Part shown: positions 56,220 through 64,000 of the stretch, piece by piece
How the letters are laid out: each line of letters opens with the position of its first letter
How positions within the stretch are numbered: position 1 is the first letter of the stretch
Assembly: GCF_030651915.1 (NCBI RefSeq)
Contig: NZ_JAUSBV010000005.1
Span: 186,001-250,000 of the forward strand
Direction: 5' to 3'
Origin: Parvibaculum sp.
Lineage (GTDB): Bacteria > Pseudomonadota > Alphaproteobacteria > Parvibaculales > Parvibaculaceae
Length of the DNA: 64,000 bases
The notes under the pieces: model-generated
The model's database searches: none
What the model was told of the DNA's origin: nothing
Seen by the model: the letters and a program-made list of their open reading frames with translations, nothing else
Made by a program: the position numbers and the translations under genes

Positions 56220-56948
56220 TCAGAGCATCGGCATGGATACAAGCAAGATCGCTGTACCATGCGTCAGCACCGCCGCCCAGATGCCGTAGCGCATGCGGAC
56301 AAAACCACAGGCGATGCCCTCCACCACCGTGAAAGCGAGGATCGGCCAACCTGCATCGGTGACCGTGATCGCCAGATATGAGTGACAGGCGGCGAAAATG
56401 AGACCGCTCAGCAAAGCGGCGCGAACCGGCGTTACGTATGATTCGAGGCGGCCTTGCAGATAGCCGCGGAAGAGGACTTCCTCCAGCAGATTGCCGCCAT
56501 AAACGAGGATGACGAGGCCGAGGATGAAGCCGGGCGGAAAATCCGGCAGCAGGGGCGAGAAGCCCGACAGCGAGATGGCGCCGAGACCGATGACGAGACC
56601 GGTACCGAGGCCGACGGCGGCGCCTTCGACGAGCGAGCCCTTTCGCCAGACGAGCAGCGGATGCATGTCGCGTTCGACAGCGACGATGCAGACAACGCCG
56701 AGGACCGAGCCTATGCCGAGCGTGGCGAGCAATGCCGGGCTGTTGAAGAATGAAATCCGGAGGTCGTCGAAACTCCACAGGCCGACGGGCGTCATCGCGT
56801 CTCGGACCAGAATGAAGATCGCGATATAGAGCGCAATGCGGATTCCGATGGCGGCGCGCGGCAGGAGCACCAGACAGAGCACGAAGGCGATGAGGCCCGG
56901 TGCCATGCGTAGGTTGTAGGTCCAGAGAATATCCATTCCTTCGAGCAT
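56220..56948 (-). CDS. CPBP-family intramembrane metalloprotease
   Basis: A 242-residue membrane protein of the CAAX-protease/bacteriocin-processing (CPBP, Abi) family. Motif 1 is EEVLFRG (E156, E157, R161), motif 2 contains FAACHS (H189), and the conserved late HGT lies at H230; together they form the membrane active site. Seven or eight hydrophobic helices surround them. The ATG at 56948 is chosen because GAGGAAGG precedes it. The frame runs on upstream to 57452 but would be antisense to the TetR gene. Bacterial members are linked to bacteriocin self-immunity or membrane protein turnover; no bacteriocin gene is nearby. Confidence 0.85.
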   Translation of the reverse strand: MLEGMDILWTYNLRMAPGLIAFVLCLVLLPRAAIGIRIALYIAIFILVRDAMTPVGLWSFDDLRISFFNSPALLATLGIGSVLGVVCIVAVERDMHPLLVWRKGSLVEGAAVGLGTGLVIGLGAISLSGFSPLLPDFPPGFILGLVILVYGGNLLEEVLFRGYLQGRLESYVTPVRAALLSGLIFAACHSYLAITVTDAGWPILAFTVVEGIACGFVRMRYGIWAAVLTHGTAILLVSMPML

Positions 56949-57065
56949 GACTACCTTCCTCACGGATTCGGTGGCATTGACAGGCGAAAAGACCCACCGC
57001 CAAGATGACGAGAAGAATAGAAAAAGAACGCGGGTCGCCCTACTCGCGTTTAGCGGAGAAAGAAC

Positions 57066-57713
57066 GTGGCGGCAGCTCCAGCGAAAAAACGCGTCAGAAA
57101 GCCCCTTCAACGCCGCTCCGAAGCGACCGTCGACACCATACTCGAAGCGGCAGCTCAGATTTTCCGGACGTATGGAGCGAAGGGCGCGACGACCAACCGG
57201 ATCGCGGAGCGCGCGGGCGTCTCCATCGGTTCGATCTATCAATATTTTCCGAACAAGGAAGCGCTGCTCGTCGCGCTGATGGAGCGACATATCGGGAGTT
57301 CCATCGAACTGCTTGGCGCGGTGCTGCAGGCGAGCGAAGGTGCGGCGCCGAAAGAGCGCGTACGCGCCGCCGTCACTTGCGTGCTCGACATTCATATGGA
57401 AGATCCGGATCTCCACCGGGTGATCTTCGAGGAAGCACCGCGCCCGCCACATGTGAACCGGAAGCTCGAGGAAGGCGAAGTGCTGATGCGCACGGCGCTG
57501 GAGGAGCTACTCGAGGGCTTCCCGCGTGAGACCTGTATGGACCCGAAGCGCAGCGCCTATATGGCGCTGACGCTTGTCGAGAGCATGGTGCATCGCTACG
57601 TCGCGGCACGCAATCGGCCGATGGAGCCTCAAGCCTTCGCCGATCACCTGACGGAACTCGCGATGTGCGAGATGGCGCTCAGCTCACCGCCTTCAGCAGG
57701 TTCCGCGCGATGA
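57066..57713 (+). CDS. TetR/AcrR-family transcriptional regulator
   Basis: A 215-residue regulator. The DNA-binding domain, from about 17 to 65, reads SEATVDTILEAAAQIFRTYGAKGATTNRIAERAGVSIG and SIYQYFPNKEALL. The ligand domain is of the type with a C-terminal helix bundle (IFEEAPRPPHVNRKLEEGE), as in many regulators of efflux or lipid genes. The GTG start follows GGAGAAAG. It is divergent from the CPBP gene over 117 bases and its last 35 bases overlap the 3' end of the acyl-CoA dehydrogenase gene on the other strand. Which neighbour it controls is not visible. Confidence 0.87.
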   Translation: MAAAPAKKRVRKPLQRRSEATVDTILEAAAQIFRTYGAKGATTNRIAERAGVSIGSIYQYFPNKEALLVALMERHIGSSIELLGAVLQASEGAAPKERVRAAVTCVLDIHMEDPDLHRVIFEEAPRPPHVNRKLEEGEVLMRTALEELLEGFPRETCMDPKRSAYMALTLVESMVHRYVAARNRPMEPQAFADHLTELAMCEMALSSPPSAGSAR

Positions 57714-58830
57714 TGACCTGTTGCACCTGGCTGGTGCCTTCGTAGATGCGGAAGATGCGGACGTCGCGATAGAAACGCTCGATGCCGTAGTCGGCGACAT
57801 AGCCGGCGCCGCCATGCACCTGCACCGCGCGGTCGGCGATGCGGCCGACAGCTTCGGAGCAGAAGAGCTTGCAGCAGGAGCTTTCGGTCGCGACATCCTC
57901 GCCGGCATCGCGGCGGCGGGCGGCGTCGATGACCATGCAGCGGCCGGCATAGGCTTCCATCTTCGAATCCGCCAACATCGCCTGCACAAGCTGCAGATTG
58001 CCGATCGGGGCGCCGAACTGCTTGCGTTCGGCGGCATATTTTACCGAATCCTCGACCAGCCGGTCGGCGACGCCGATGCAGACGGCCGAGATGTGCAGGC
58101 GTCCGCGCTCCAGCACCTGCATGGCGGTGACGAAGCCCTTGCCCTCCTCCTCGCCCAGCAGACAATCGGCCGGGATGCGCGCATCTTCGAAGACGACATC
58201 ACAGATATGCGCGCCCTGCTGGCCCATCTTCTTTTCGGGCTTGCCGACATGGATGCCCGGAATGTCGCGCGGCACGACGAAGGCCGAGACGCCCTTCGCG
58301 CCCGGCATCTTCGGGTCGGTGCGCGCCATCAGGGTGAAGGCATGGGCCTTGTTGGCATTGGTGATGTAGCGCTTGGTACCGTTGACGATGTAGTGATCGC
58401 CGTCGCGGATCGCGGTCGCCCTCAGCGAGGCGGCATCGGAGCCCGCTTCCGGCTCCGTCAACGCAAAGCTGACGATGACCTCGCCGCTGGCGATCTTCGG
58501 CAGCCAGTATTCCTTCTGGTCCTGGCGGCCATGCATGACGATGCCCTGGCTGCCGATGCCGACATTGGTGCCGATGACCGAACGGAAGGCCGGCGAGGTG
58601 CGGCCGAGCTCGAACATCAGCAGGCACTCTTCCTCCATGGTGAGGCCGAGGCCGCCATATTCGACCGGCACCGAAATACCGAAGAGGCCGAGATCGCGCA
58701 TTTCCTGCACGATCTCCTCCGGCACATGGTCGGTTTCCGATACCTTGTCCTCGATCGGACGCAGGCGCTCGTCGACAAAGCGGCGGACGGAGGAAATGAG
58801 CTGTTCGCGTGTTTCGGCGTCGAGGGCCAT
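57679..58830 (-). CDS. acyl-CoA dehydrogenase
   Basis: An FAD-dependent enzyme that introduces the alpha-beta double bond into an acyl-CoA, passing electrons to electron-transfer flavoprotein. The 383-residue sequence is complete: FAD/substrate block FALTEPEAGSDAASL, the middle beta domain with KRYITNANKAHAFTLMART, and the C-terminal AVQVHGGAGYVADYGIERFYRDVRIFRIYEGTSQVQ with the catalytic glutamate in YEGTSQ. Chain-length or branched-chain preference cannot be read. It sits alone on its strand, with a convergent TetR gene overlapping its end. Confidence 0.93.
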   Translation of the reverse strand: MALDAETREQLISSVRRFVDERLRPIEDKVSETDHVPEEIVQEMRDLGLFGISVPVEYGGLGLTMEEECLLMFELGRTSPAFRSVIGTNVGIGSQGIVMHGRQDQKEYWLPKIASGEVIVSFALTEPEAGSDAASLRATAIRDGDHYIVNGTKRYITNANKAHAFTLMARTDPKMPGAKGVSAFVVPRDIPGIHVGKPEKKMGQQGAHICDVVFEDARIPADCLLGEEEGKGFVTAMQVLERGRLHISAVCIGVADRLVEDSVKYAAERKQFGAPIGNLQLVQAMLADSKMEAYAGRCMVIDAARRRDAGEDVATESSCCKLFCSEAVGRIADRAVQVHGGAGYVADYGIERFYRDVRIFRIYEGTSQVQQVIIARNLLKAVS

Positions 58831-58905
58831 GGGATTCCCGCTGGTCAGTGAAAGGCTGCGGGAATTTAGGCCATTCGAGGCGGTGCGGTCAAAACCTGCG
58901 GTTGT

Positions 58906-59430
58906 TCAGGCTCCGGCAACGGGACGCGCGACCGACGCGCCGAGGATACGGTCCGTACGTTCGCCGTCGATGGAGAGCGGCATATAGACACCTTCGAAAG
59001 TCACCGCGCCCCGGCCCATATATTCCAAACTGCCCGCAGCGGCGTAAGGCCGACCGGCTTCGGCCACGAATTTGTAGAAGTCATGGAGGATCGAACCGAA
59101 GCCTTGCTTGTGTTCATCGACATCAAGCACACGGCGACCGCGGAAATTGGCGCCATGAGCGGCGACAATATCTTCGCCCAGCAGCCGATAGGTCAGATCG
59201 AAAGGATCCCAGTTGACCTGCAGCATCAGCAGATTTGGCATGAAGCGGGCAAATTTTATCGGGTCCATTTCATCAGGCCGCGGCATGGCGCGCGTGCCCC
59301 GTACGCTCTTCCAGTATTCGAGCATGTGAATGCAGAGCGGCTCTTTCATATCTTTCAGGCGGCGAAACGCCACCGTCTCCGCACCAGACAAATCGATGAC
59401 ACTCGGGTGATCGCTCATTAATTGTGCCAT
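58906..59430 (-). CDS. PAS_5-type PAS domain protein (copy 1)
   Basis: A 174-residue protein of the alphaproteobacterial PAS_5 type, consisting of a single PAS-like domain without output domain. Typical features are HMLEYWKSVRGTRAMPRPDEMDP, LPNLLMLQV-like PNLLMLQVNWDPFDLTYRLLGEDIV, the GRRVLDVD turn, and the late GVYMPLSIDGERTDRILGA. Such proteins are abundant in alphaproteobacteria; their signal and partner are not known. The ATG at 59430 is used; MSDH at 59418 is possible. A paralogue lies 0.6 kb away on the same strand beyond the thioesterase gene. Confidence 0.8.
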   Translation of the reverse strand: MAQLMSDHPSVIDLSGAETVAFRRLKDMKEPLCIHMLEYWKSVRGTRAMPRPDEMDPIKFARFMPNLLMLQVNWDPFDLTYRLLGEDIVAAHGANFRGRRVLDVDEHKQGFGSILHDFYKFVAEAGRPYAAAGSLEYMGRGAVTFEGVYMPLSIDGERTDRILGASVARPVAGA

Positions 59431-59592
59431 TTCGCCCGCGCTCTGCCTGCATGCCGCTTCCGCAGCGCCCGTGACCAGAATGCCTGCAAGCTACTAATGG
59501 AACATGAATGCCCATTCGGACGTTGTGGAAAAGATGCGTTTTTGCGATACACCGCCTTCCTGCTAGAAACACGCATCCGAAATTCACAGCAT

Positions 59593-60048
59593 ATGGTTTC
59601 ATCCATGAATATCGAGGCAAGCAGCCGGCTGTCCGGTTATGAGACATGGGAAGGTCATGACCCGTTCGAGGACCATGCAGGACCATTTTACTTCCGACAG
59701 CACGAGGACGGGCGCATCACCAGCGCCTTCGAGGCCAAGCCGCATCACTGTAATGGCGGCGGTTTTCTGCATGGCGGGCTATTACTGACTTTTGCCGATT
59801 TCTCGCTCTTCGCCATTGGCCGTTCGGTCCTTCAGGGACCCTCGGTCACGCTTTCGCTCAATGGCGAATTCACGGCAGCGGCTGGCGCCGGCGAATTCGT
59901 CGAGGCGCGCGGCGATATCGTGCGCAATACGGGGAGCATGGTTTTTCTGCGCGGGCAGGTTTTCACCGGTCACGGCGCCGAGGAGCGAATTCTTCTGAAT
60001 TTTTCTGGCATCGTAAAGCGCGTGAAGAAACGGCCACTCTCGAACTGA
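59593..60048 (+). CDS. PaaI-type hotdog thioesterase
   Basis: A small acyl-CoA thioesterase of the hotdog fold. The family motif is CNGGGFLHGGLLLTFADFSLFAIG, with the HGG turn and the catalytic aspartate nine residues on, as in PaaI. The following strands TLSLNGEFTAAAGAGEFVEARGDI and the RILLNFSGIVKRV end match. The length of 151 residues from the ATG at 59593 fits the family. The frame is open to 59422 but that part overlaps the divergent PAS gene. ATG at 59605 is an alternative. It lies between the two PAS_5 genes, and converges with the second. Confidence 0.82.
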   Translation: MVSSMNIEASSRLSGYETWEGHDPFEDHAGPFYFRQHEDGRITSAFEAKPHHCNGGGFLHGGLLLTFADFSLFAIGRSVLQGPSVTLSLNGEFTAAAGAGEFVEARGDIVRNTGSMVFLRGQVFTGHGAEERILLNFSGIVKRVKKRPLSN

Positions 60049-60055
60049 TGTGAAG

Positions 60056-60619
60056 TCAGGACACGCTCGACGAAAAGCGCGGCAGCGTGGTCACAGTTCG
60101 TTGGTTCACGCTCTTTGCATTTTGATAGTAGACGGTCGCGGCAAGAATCCGGTCAACCCGTTCTCCGTCTTGCGACAAGGGCAGGTATATTGCCTCGTAA
60201 TTGTTGTAACTCTTGTCGACTAGGTCCTGCGTTCCACCGGCTCCGACAGGCCTGCGCACCGACACCATCCACTTGTAAAATTCGTGCAAGAGCGTGCCGA
60301 GCCCCGGCAATTCCCGATCGAGCGAAAGTAGTGACCGGCCTTTCGGATTGAAGCCGAAGTTGGAAATCACCTCTTCGCCGACAAGCCGGAATGACAGGTC
60401 GAAGGGTTCATGGTCGACCTGGATCATGAAGATCTTAGATGCGTGGCGCGCGAAGTCACCGAGATTCATGTCCGTCGGTGCCGGCATCAGCCGATCGCCT
60501 TTCTTTGCCGTCCAGTAGTCCAACATAAACTTCGTCATCGGATCATCAAGCGCGGACAGCCGTATGAACCGCGTCGTCGTTGCGCGGGCGGCTTCGATCA
60601 TTTCCTCCACGGTTGACAT
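60056..60619 (-). CDS. PAS_5-type PAS domain protein (copy 2)
   Basis: A second stand-alone PAS_5 protein, 187 residues. It shares with copy 1 the order and key positions of the domain: FMLDYWTAKKGDRLMPAPTDM, KIFMIQVDHEPFDLSFRLVGEEVI, GRSLLSLD, LHEFYKWMVSVRRP, and AIYLPLSQDGERVDRILAATV. The ATG at 60619 follows GGAAGGGA; the frame to 60673 has no ribosome site. A perfect TTAA-N7-TTAA site lies 70 bases upstream, so this gene may belong to the CtrA regulon. Sensor input and output partner are unknown. Confidence 0.8.
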   Translation of the reverse strand: MSTVEEMIEAARATTTRFIRLSALDDPMTKFMLDYWTAKKGDRLMPAPTDMNLGDFARHASKIFMIQVDHEPFDLSFRLVGEEVISNFGFNPKGRSLLSLDRELPGLGTLLHEFYKWMVSVRRPVGAGGTQDLVDKSYNNYEAIYLPLSQDGERVDRILAATVYYQNAKSVNQRTVTTLPRFSSSVS

Positions 60620-60688
60620 GAATGCGATTCCCTTCCACGGGTCGGCTTCGCGCTCAATTCCGTCCTCTTGCATGATGCGGCCCCGGCA

Positions 60689-60703
60689 TTAACGCTGCTT
60701 TAA
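60689..60703. promoter_or_regulatory. putative CtrA box upstream of PAS copy 2 / LLM gene
   Basis: TTAA-CGCTGCT-TTAA, followed by C on the plus strand, is an exact TTAA-N7-TTAA(C) match. It stands 70 bases upstream of PAS copy 2 and 128 bases upstream of the LLM oxidoreductase gene in their shared divergent promoter region. Confidence 0.6.
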
Positions 60704-60830
60704 CAAGAGGTGTTCACCAGGCAGCCGCGAATCAGCCGGTTTCCGTTTGGCAAGCGGGCGCGCCCTGTTACAAACTCGGGGACTAAAGCCGTATTCCCGA
60801 TCGAATCCGCAGCGCAAGGATAATTCTCCC

Positions 60831-61862
60831 ATGGTCACGTTGAGCGTTCTCGACCAATCGCCGATCCGCCAAGGGGGCACGGCGGCCGAGGCCATCGCCA
60901 ACACGATCGACCTTGCACGCCACGTCGAACGGTTTGGCTACAGCCGCTACTGGCTGGCGGAACACCACAACACCTCGTCCTTCGCGGGCTCGGCGCCTGA
61001 GGTGCTGATCGGCGCGGTTGCGAGCGCGACATCGCACATCCGCGTCGGCTCGGGCGGCGTGATGCTGCCGCATTACAGTCCGCTCAAGGTGGCTGAATGT
61101 TTTCGAGTGCTTGAGACACTCTATCCGGACCGCATCGATCTTGGTCTCGGCCGCGCGCCGGGTGGGGACATGCGCACGGCGCGTGCGCTGCAACCGGGCC
61201 CGCAAGCCTATGATGTCGGTGTTTTCCCACAGCAAGTCGAACTGCTGACGCAGTTTCTGGAGGATTCGCAGGGCCTCGCCGGCGAAATGGGCGGATTCCC
61301 GGCCGACCATCCTTACACCGGCCTCCACGCCACACCTCGCGGACCGGGGATGCCCGACCTCTGGATGCTGGGCTCGGGCGGCGACGGCGCGGTTATCGCG
61401 GCGCAATTCGGCATGGCCTACTGCTTTGCCCATTTCATCAATCAGGACGCGGGCACTCAACCGCTGGCGCTCTACCGAAGCAACTTTCGCGCCTCACGGC
61501 ATCTGGCAAGTCCGCGCGGTGCGCTCGCCGTTTCAGTGACGGTGGCGGAAACGGAGGAAGAGGCCAGGCGGATTTGCGCCTCACGCAATCTCTGGGTGAT
61601 GCAACTTCTGCAGAACCGCGCCGGACCCTTCCCGTCCATCGAAGAGGCGCTCGCCTATCCCTATACCGACCAGGACCGAACCATGCTGCGCGCCATCGAG
61701 CAGCGCGGCATCACCGGCGCGCCGGAACAAGTTCGCGCGCGACTGCTTGCGATGGGGGAGGCTTATGGTGTCGACGACTTCGTCATCCTGACGATTACCT
61801 ATGACCAGAAGGACCGGGTCCGTTCCTACGAACTTCTTGCGGAGATTATGCGGACGGAATGA
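60831..61862 (+). CDS. LLM-class flavin-dependent oxidoreductase
   Basis: A luciferase-like monooxygenase of 343 residues, using FMN or F420-type reduced flavin. The N-terminus LSVLDQSPIRQGGTAAEAI and the block YWLAEHHNTSSFAGSAPEVLIGAVA are typical of the subgroup often annotated as MsnO8- or YhbW-like oxidoreductases. Further family blocks are VGSGGVMLPHYSPLKVAE and DLGLGRAPGGD. Substrate is unknown. The ATG at 60831 follows AAGGA; codons up to 60747 are open but unlikely to be translated. It shares its upstream region, with a CtrA-type site, with PAS copy 2. Confidence 0.9.
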   Translation: MVTLSVLDQSPIRQGGTAAEAIANTIDLARHVERFGYSRYWLAEHHNTSSFAGSAPEVLIGAVASATSHIRVGSGGVMLPHYSPLKVAECFRVLETLYPDRIDLGLGRAPGGDMRTARALQPGPQAYDVGVFPQQVELLTQFLEDSQGLAGEMGGFPADHPYTGLHATPRGPGMPDLWMLGSGGDGAVIAAQFGMAYCFAHFINQDAGTQPLALYRSNFRASRHLASPRGALAVSVTVAETEEEARRICASRNLWVMQLLQNRAGPFPSIEEALAYPYTDQDRTMLRAIEQRGITGAPEQVRARLLAMGEAYGVDDFVILTITYDQKDRVRSYELLAEIMRTE

Positions 61863-61908
61863 CGGCGAGACATGCAGGTCTCTTTTCGTTTCCTATGCGA
61901 CAAGCCGT

Positions 61909-63297
61909 TCAACCCGGCTGCTCGGCAGCCAGCTGCACACCAGCCGAATTTCGCAAGACAACGCAAGCCACGAGGTCGCCGGAAACATTGACCGTCGTTC
62001 GCGACATATCGAGCAGCCGGTCGACCCCGAGCACAATTACCATGCCCTCGAGCGGAATGCCGTAGGTGGCGGCGACGCTCATCAGGATCGCAATACTGAC
62101 GCCAGGCGTTCCGGGCGCACCGATCGATGCCGCCACCAGAGTTGCCACAAGCAGGATCGTCTGCGACATGCCGAGATCGATACCTGCCATTTGCGCCAAA
62201 AACAGAATCGCGACGCTCTGGTAGAGTGCTGTACCGGCCATGTTCATCGTCGCGCCGAGCGGAATGACGAGGTTTCTTACCGGTGCCGGGACGCCCAAAC
62301 GCTGTGCCGTTGCCATGCTCATGGGCATGATCGCCGAGGAACTCGACGTCGAGAAAGCCAGAAGCAGGGTCCCGCCGGAGATTCTGAGAAAGTGAACCGG
62401 CGAAATTCGTCCGGCGACCGCGACGATGAGGAGATAGAGGAACATCAACACGGCAAGCCCAAGCAGGACGGTGCCCACATAGGCTGACAGACCGACAAGC
62501 GTCTCCAGACCGATGCGCATGACGAGTTGTGCCATCAGTCCAAAGACGGCGAAAGGCGCGAGGAACATCGCCCACTTGACGATCGTCATCGACACGGAGA
62601 GAAGCGCATCAAGAAGTTGCAGAAACGGTTCGACTTTTGACCGCTCTACCTGAGACGCGGCCAGACCGAGCAGTAGGGCAAGAACCACAACAGCCAGCAT
62701 GTCGCCCTGCGCGATCGACGCCGTCGGGTTGACCGGCAAAAGACTGGCAATGATGTCCGGGCCTTTCATGCCGGAAAATGCATTGGCGACCGCCTCCTTC
62801 GCATCATCAGCGCCTCCACCGTCGGCCACCTCGTTGCCGCCCGAATGCGCGCCATCCATCCCGGCGGCTGCCGTCGATGCGATTTGCGCGCCCGGCTTCA
62901 GCCAGTTTGCGAGCACGACGCCGGTTGTAGCCGCCGCCACAGTGGTCAGGATGACGAAAATCGCGAAGCGCAAACCGATGGCCTTGAGATCGGCGCCAGA
63001 GCGCGCGCCTGTCAGGCCACCGACGATCGAAGCAAAAATCAGGGGGACAAGAACCATCGCGATCAAGCCAAGGAATATCTGGGCCGGCAAGGCAAGCCAT
63101 CTGCCGAGATTCTCCGCGACGGACGGGGTCAGCAAACCCACATCGGGACTCAGCACGACGCCAACGCCAAGCCCGGCCAGCATGCCCGCCACGACCTGCG
63201 CCCAGAGGCGGCTCTTGACCCAGGCTCGCAGACGGAGCCGTTGCCGTTGAACGCGAATCGTTTGTGCGGGATCCGGCGTACCGGCAATGTCCGTCAT
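61909..63297 (-). CDS. dicarboxylate/amino acid:cation symporter (DAACS family)
   Basis: An inner-membrane secondary transporter of the GltPh/DctA fold, importing glutamate, aspartate or C4-dicarboxylates with Na+ or H+. Key elements are the HP1 serine-rich motif AFSTSSSSAIMP, the TM7 motif NMAGTALYQ (in place of the usual NMDGT), HP2 GAPGTPGVSI, and the TM8 block DRLLDMSRTTVNVSGD with substrate-binding Asp, Arg and Asn. The 462-residue length from the ATG at 63297 is normal. A glycine/acid-rich extracellular insert (AHSGGNEVADGGGADDAK) follows TM4. The NMAGT change removes an Asp that helps bind Na+ in GltPh, so coupling may differ. Confidence 0.9.
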   Translation of the reverse strand: MTDIAGTPDPAQTIRVQRQRLRLRAWVKSRLWAQVVAGMLAGLGVGVVLSPDVGLLTPSVAENLGRWLALPAQIFLGLIAMVLVPLIFASIVGGLTGARSGADLKAIGLRFAIFVILTTVAAATTGVVLANWLKPGAQIASTAAAGMDGAHSGGNEVADGGGADDAKEAVANAFSGMKGPDIIASLLPVNPTASIAQGDMLAVVVLALLLGLAASQVERSKVEPFLQLLDALLSVSMTIVKWAMFLAPFAVFGLMAQLVMRIGLETLVGLSAYVGTVLLGLAVLMFLYLLIVAVAGRISPVHFLRISGGTLLLAFSTSSSSAIMPMSMATAQRLGVPAPVRNLVIPLGATMNMAGTALYQSVAILFLAQMAGIDLGMSQTILLVATLVAASIGAPGTPGVSIAILMSVAATYGIPLEGMVIVLGVDRLLDMSRTTVNVSGDLVACVVLRNSAGVQLAAEQPG

Positions 63298-63438
63298 TAT
63301 GTCCGCGCTCTCTCGTTGATTATTCAAATACCGATGCAACGCCATACGGGATCGGCTGGCCGATATCCCGGCGCTGGCCTAGCATAGGCACTCTCAGTTT
63401 TTGAACAAAAAAAATGACGCGGGAAAGGCACCACTGAC

Positions 63439-64000
63439 ATGAGCGCAGACGAGGAACCAGTATCGCCATTGCCCAATCTCGAAGATATCATCGAACTCAT
63501 CACGGATTCCGCTTCCCAATACCTGATTACCTGGCCGGTATTCGTGCAGCTTGCCGCGCTTCTCGTCCTCCTTGTTGTCGGCATGATGTCACGGCGCCAC
63601 TTTGCTCCCTATGTCGAGAGATTGACAACGCGTGAACCGTCAGGCTCGGTCTTGTCTGCGCCACTGGCGCGCTTGCATCTCGTCATTCCAGCACTGGCTG
63701 CCGCCATCGTCGTCTGGCTGGCCTATGGCCTTGTTCAGTCGCTCGGCCTGCGGGGTGACATTTTCCAAGTCGTCGCCACACTGCTGACCGCGTGGGTCAT
63801 CATACGTCTGGCGACAAGCCTCATCCGCCAGCCCGGATGGGCATCGCTTGTCGCGACGGTTGTCTGGGGCATTGCCGCGCTCGCTCTGCTCGGCCTGCTG
63901 GGTCCGTTCTATGTCCTTCTGGATTCGGTGGCATTCAGTGCCGGCGAATTCCGGATTTCGTTGCTTGGTATCGTCAACAGCATCATTGTTTTTGGTCTAT
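63439..64000 (+). CDS. MscS-like mechanosensitive channel, N-terminal part (cut by window end)
   Basis: An open frame of 187 codons that runs off the window. It starts MSADEEPVSPLPNLEDIIEL after GGGAAAGG and contains at least four hydrophobic helices: WPVFVQLAALLVLLVVGMM, LHLVIPALAAAIVVWLAYGL, VVATLLTAWVIIRLATSLI and ATVVWGIAALALLGLLG, followed by the start of another. This multi-helix lead-in with short charged loops matches the N-terminal membrane region of extended MscS-family channels of alphaproteobacteria, but the diagnostic pore helix and beta domain lie beyond the window, so the family call is provisional. Confidence 0.6.
   Translation, partial: MSADEEPVSPLPNLEDIIELITDSASQYLITWPVFVQLAALLVLLVVGMMSRRHFAPYVERLTTREPSGSVLSAPLARLHLVIPALAAAIVVWLAYGLVQSLGLRGDIFQVVATLLTAWVIIRLATSLIRQPGWASLVATVVWGIAALALLGLLGPFYVLLDSVAFSAGEFRISLLGIVNSIIVFGL

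Noticed and set aside
56949-57452. N-terminal extension of the CPBP protease
   Set aside because: It would be antisense to the TetR gene, has no domain, and the ATG at 56948 has a strong ribosome site.

Overview
The window is a chromosomal segment of a GC-rich alphaproteobacterium. The support is indirect but consistent: linked psd and pssA, a class II DAHP synthase, two PAS_5-type proteins, a NodT-type outer-membrane factor, and three perfect TTAA-N7-TTAA sites of the kind bound by the alphaproteobacterial cell-cycle regulator CtrA. A Parvibaculum- or Hyphomicrobiales-like host is a guess. No insertion sequence, integrase, phage gene or CRISPR array was seen. Coding is dense on both strands.

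Layout. 1-9.96 kb: tail of a Glu/Leu-type dehydrogenase, uppP, a fatty-acid desaturase, a membrane histidine kinase, a PilZ domain fused to a PhcB-like methyltransferase, an MMPL/RND exporter and a lysine-rich methyltransferase. 10.2-15.6 kb: pssA, psd, an Atm1-type ABC exporter, a LysM protein and a LOG-family protein, followed by a triple Pho-box-like repeat with no evident target gene. 15.9-23.2 kb: an aromatic meta-cleavage cluster. The minus-strand operon runs hpaB-type monooxygenase, semialdehyde dehydrogenase, type I extradiol dioxygenase, FAH-family protein. A divergent TetR gene is followed on the plus strand by an HpaI-type aldolase and a hydratase. TTTATGA repeats in both promoter regions look like the TetR operators. 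23.3-31.8 kb: rarD, an AraC regulator, a homocysteine S-methyltransferase with a structured leader, an intergenic repeat patch, cimA, gltX and nadE.

32-40.5 kb: a MacA-MacB-NodT tripartite export operon flanked by three paralogous zinc-independent MDR oxidoreductases, then a PagL-like beta-barrel. 40.6-49.1 kb: class II DAHP synthase, gor, rpiA, gabD, a DUF2817/M14-like peptidase, two GNAT acetyltransferases, a phosphoglycolate-phosphatase-like HAD protein and tRNA-Val(CAC). 49.4-57 kb: a very large patatin-like protein, a frameshifted Hsp20 pseudogene, a lysophospholipase-like lipoprotein, a TonB-dependent copper receptor with a DUF2946 partner and a CPBP protease. 57-64 kb: TetR, acyl-CoA dehydrogenase, two PAS_5 proteins around a PaaI-type thioesterase, an LLM flavoprotein, a DAACS symporter and the start of an MscS-like channel.

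Points most worth a second look: the three CtrA-type boxes, which lie next to signalling genes (histidine kinase, PilZ-methyltransferase, PAS protein); the PilZ-PhcB-like fusion; the meta-cleavage cluster, which pairs an HpaB-type hydroxylase with a BphC/HsaC-like dioxygenase and lacks a visible flavin reductase; the orphan Pho-box array; and the switch-like leader of the homocysteine methyltransferase.
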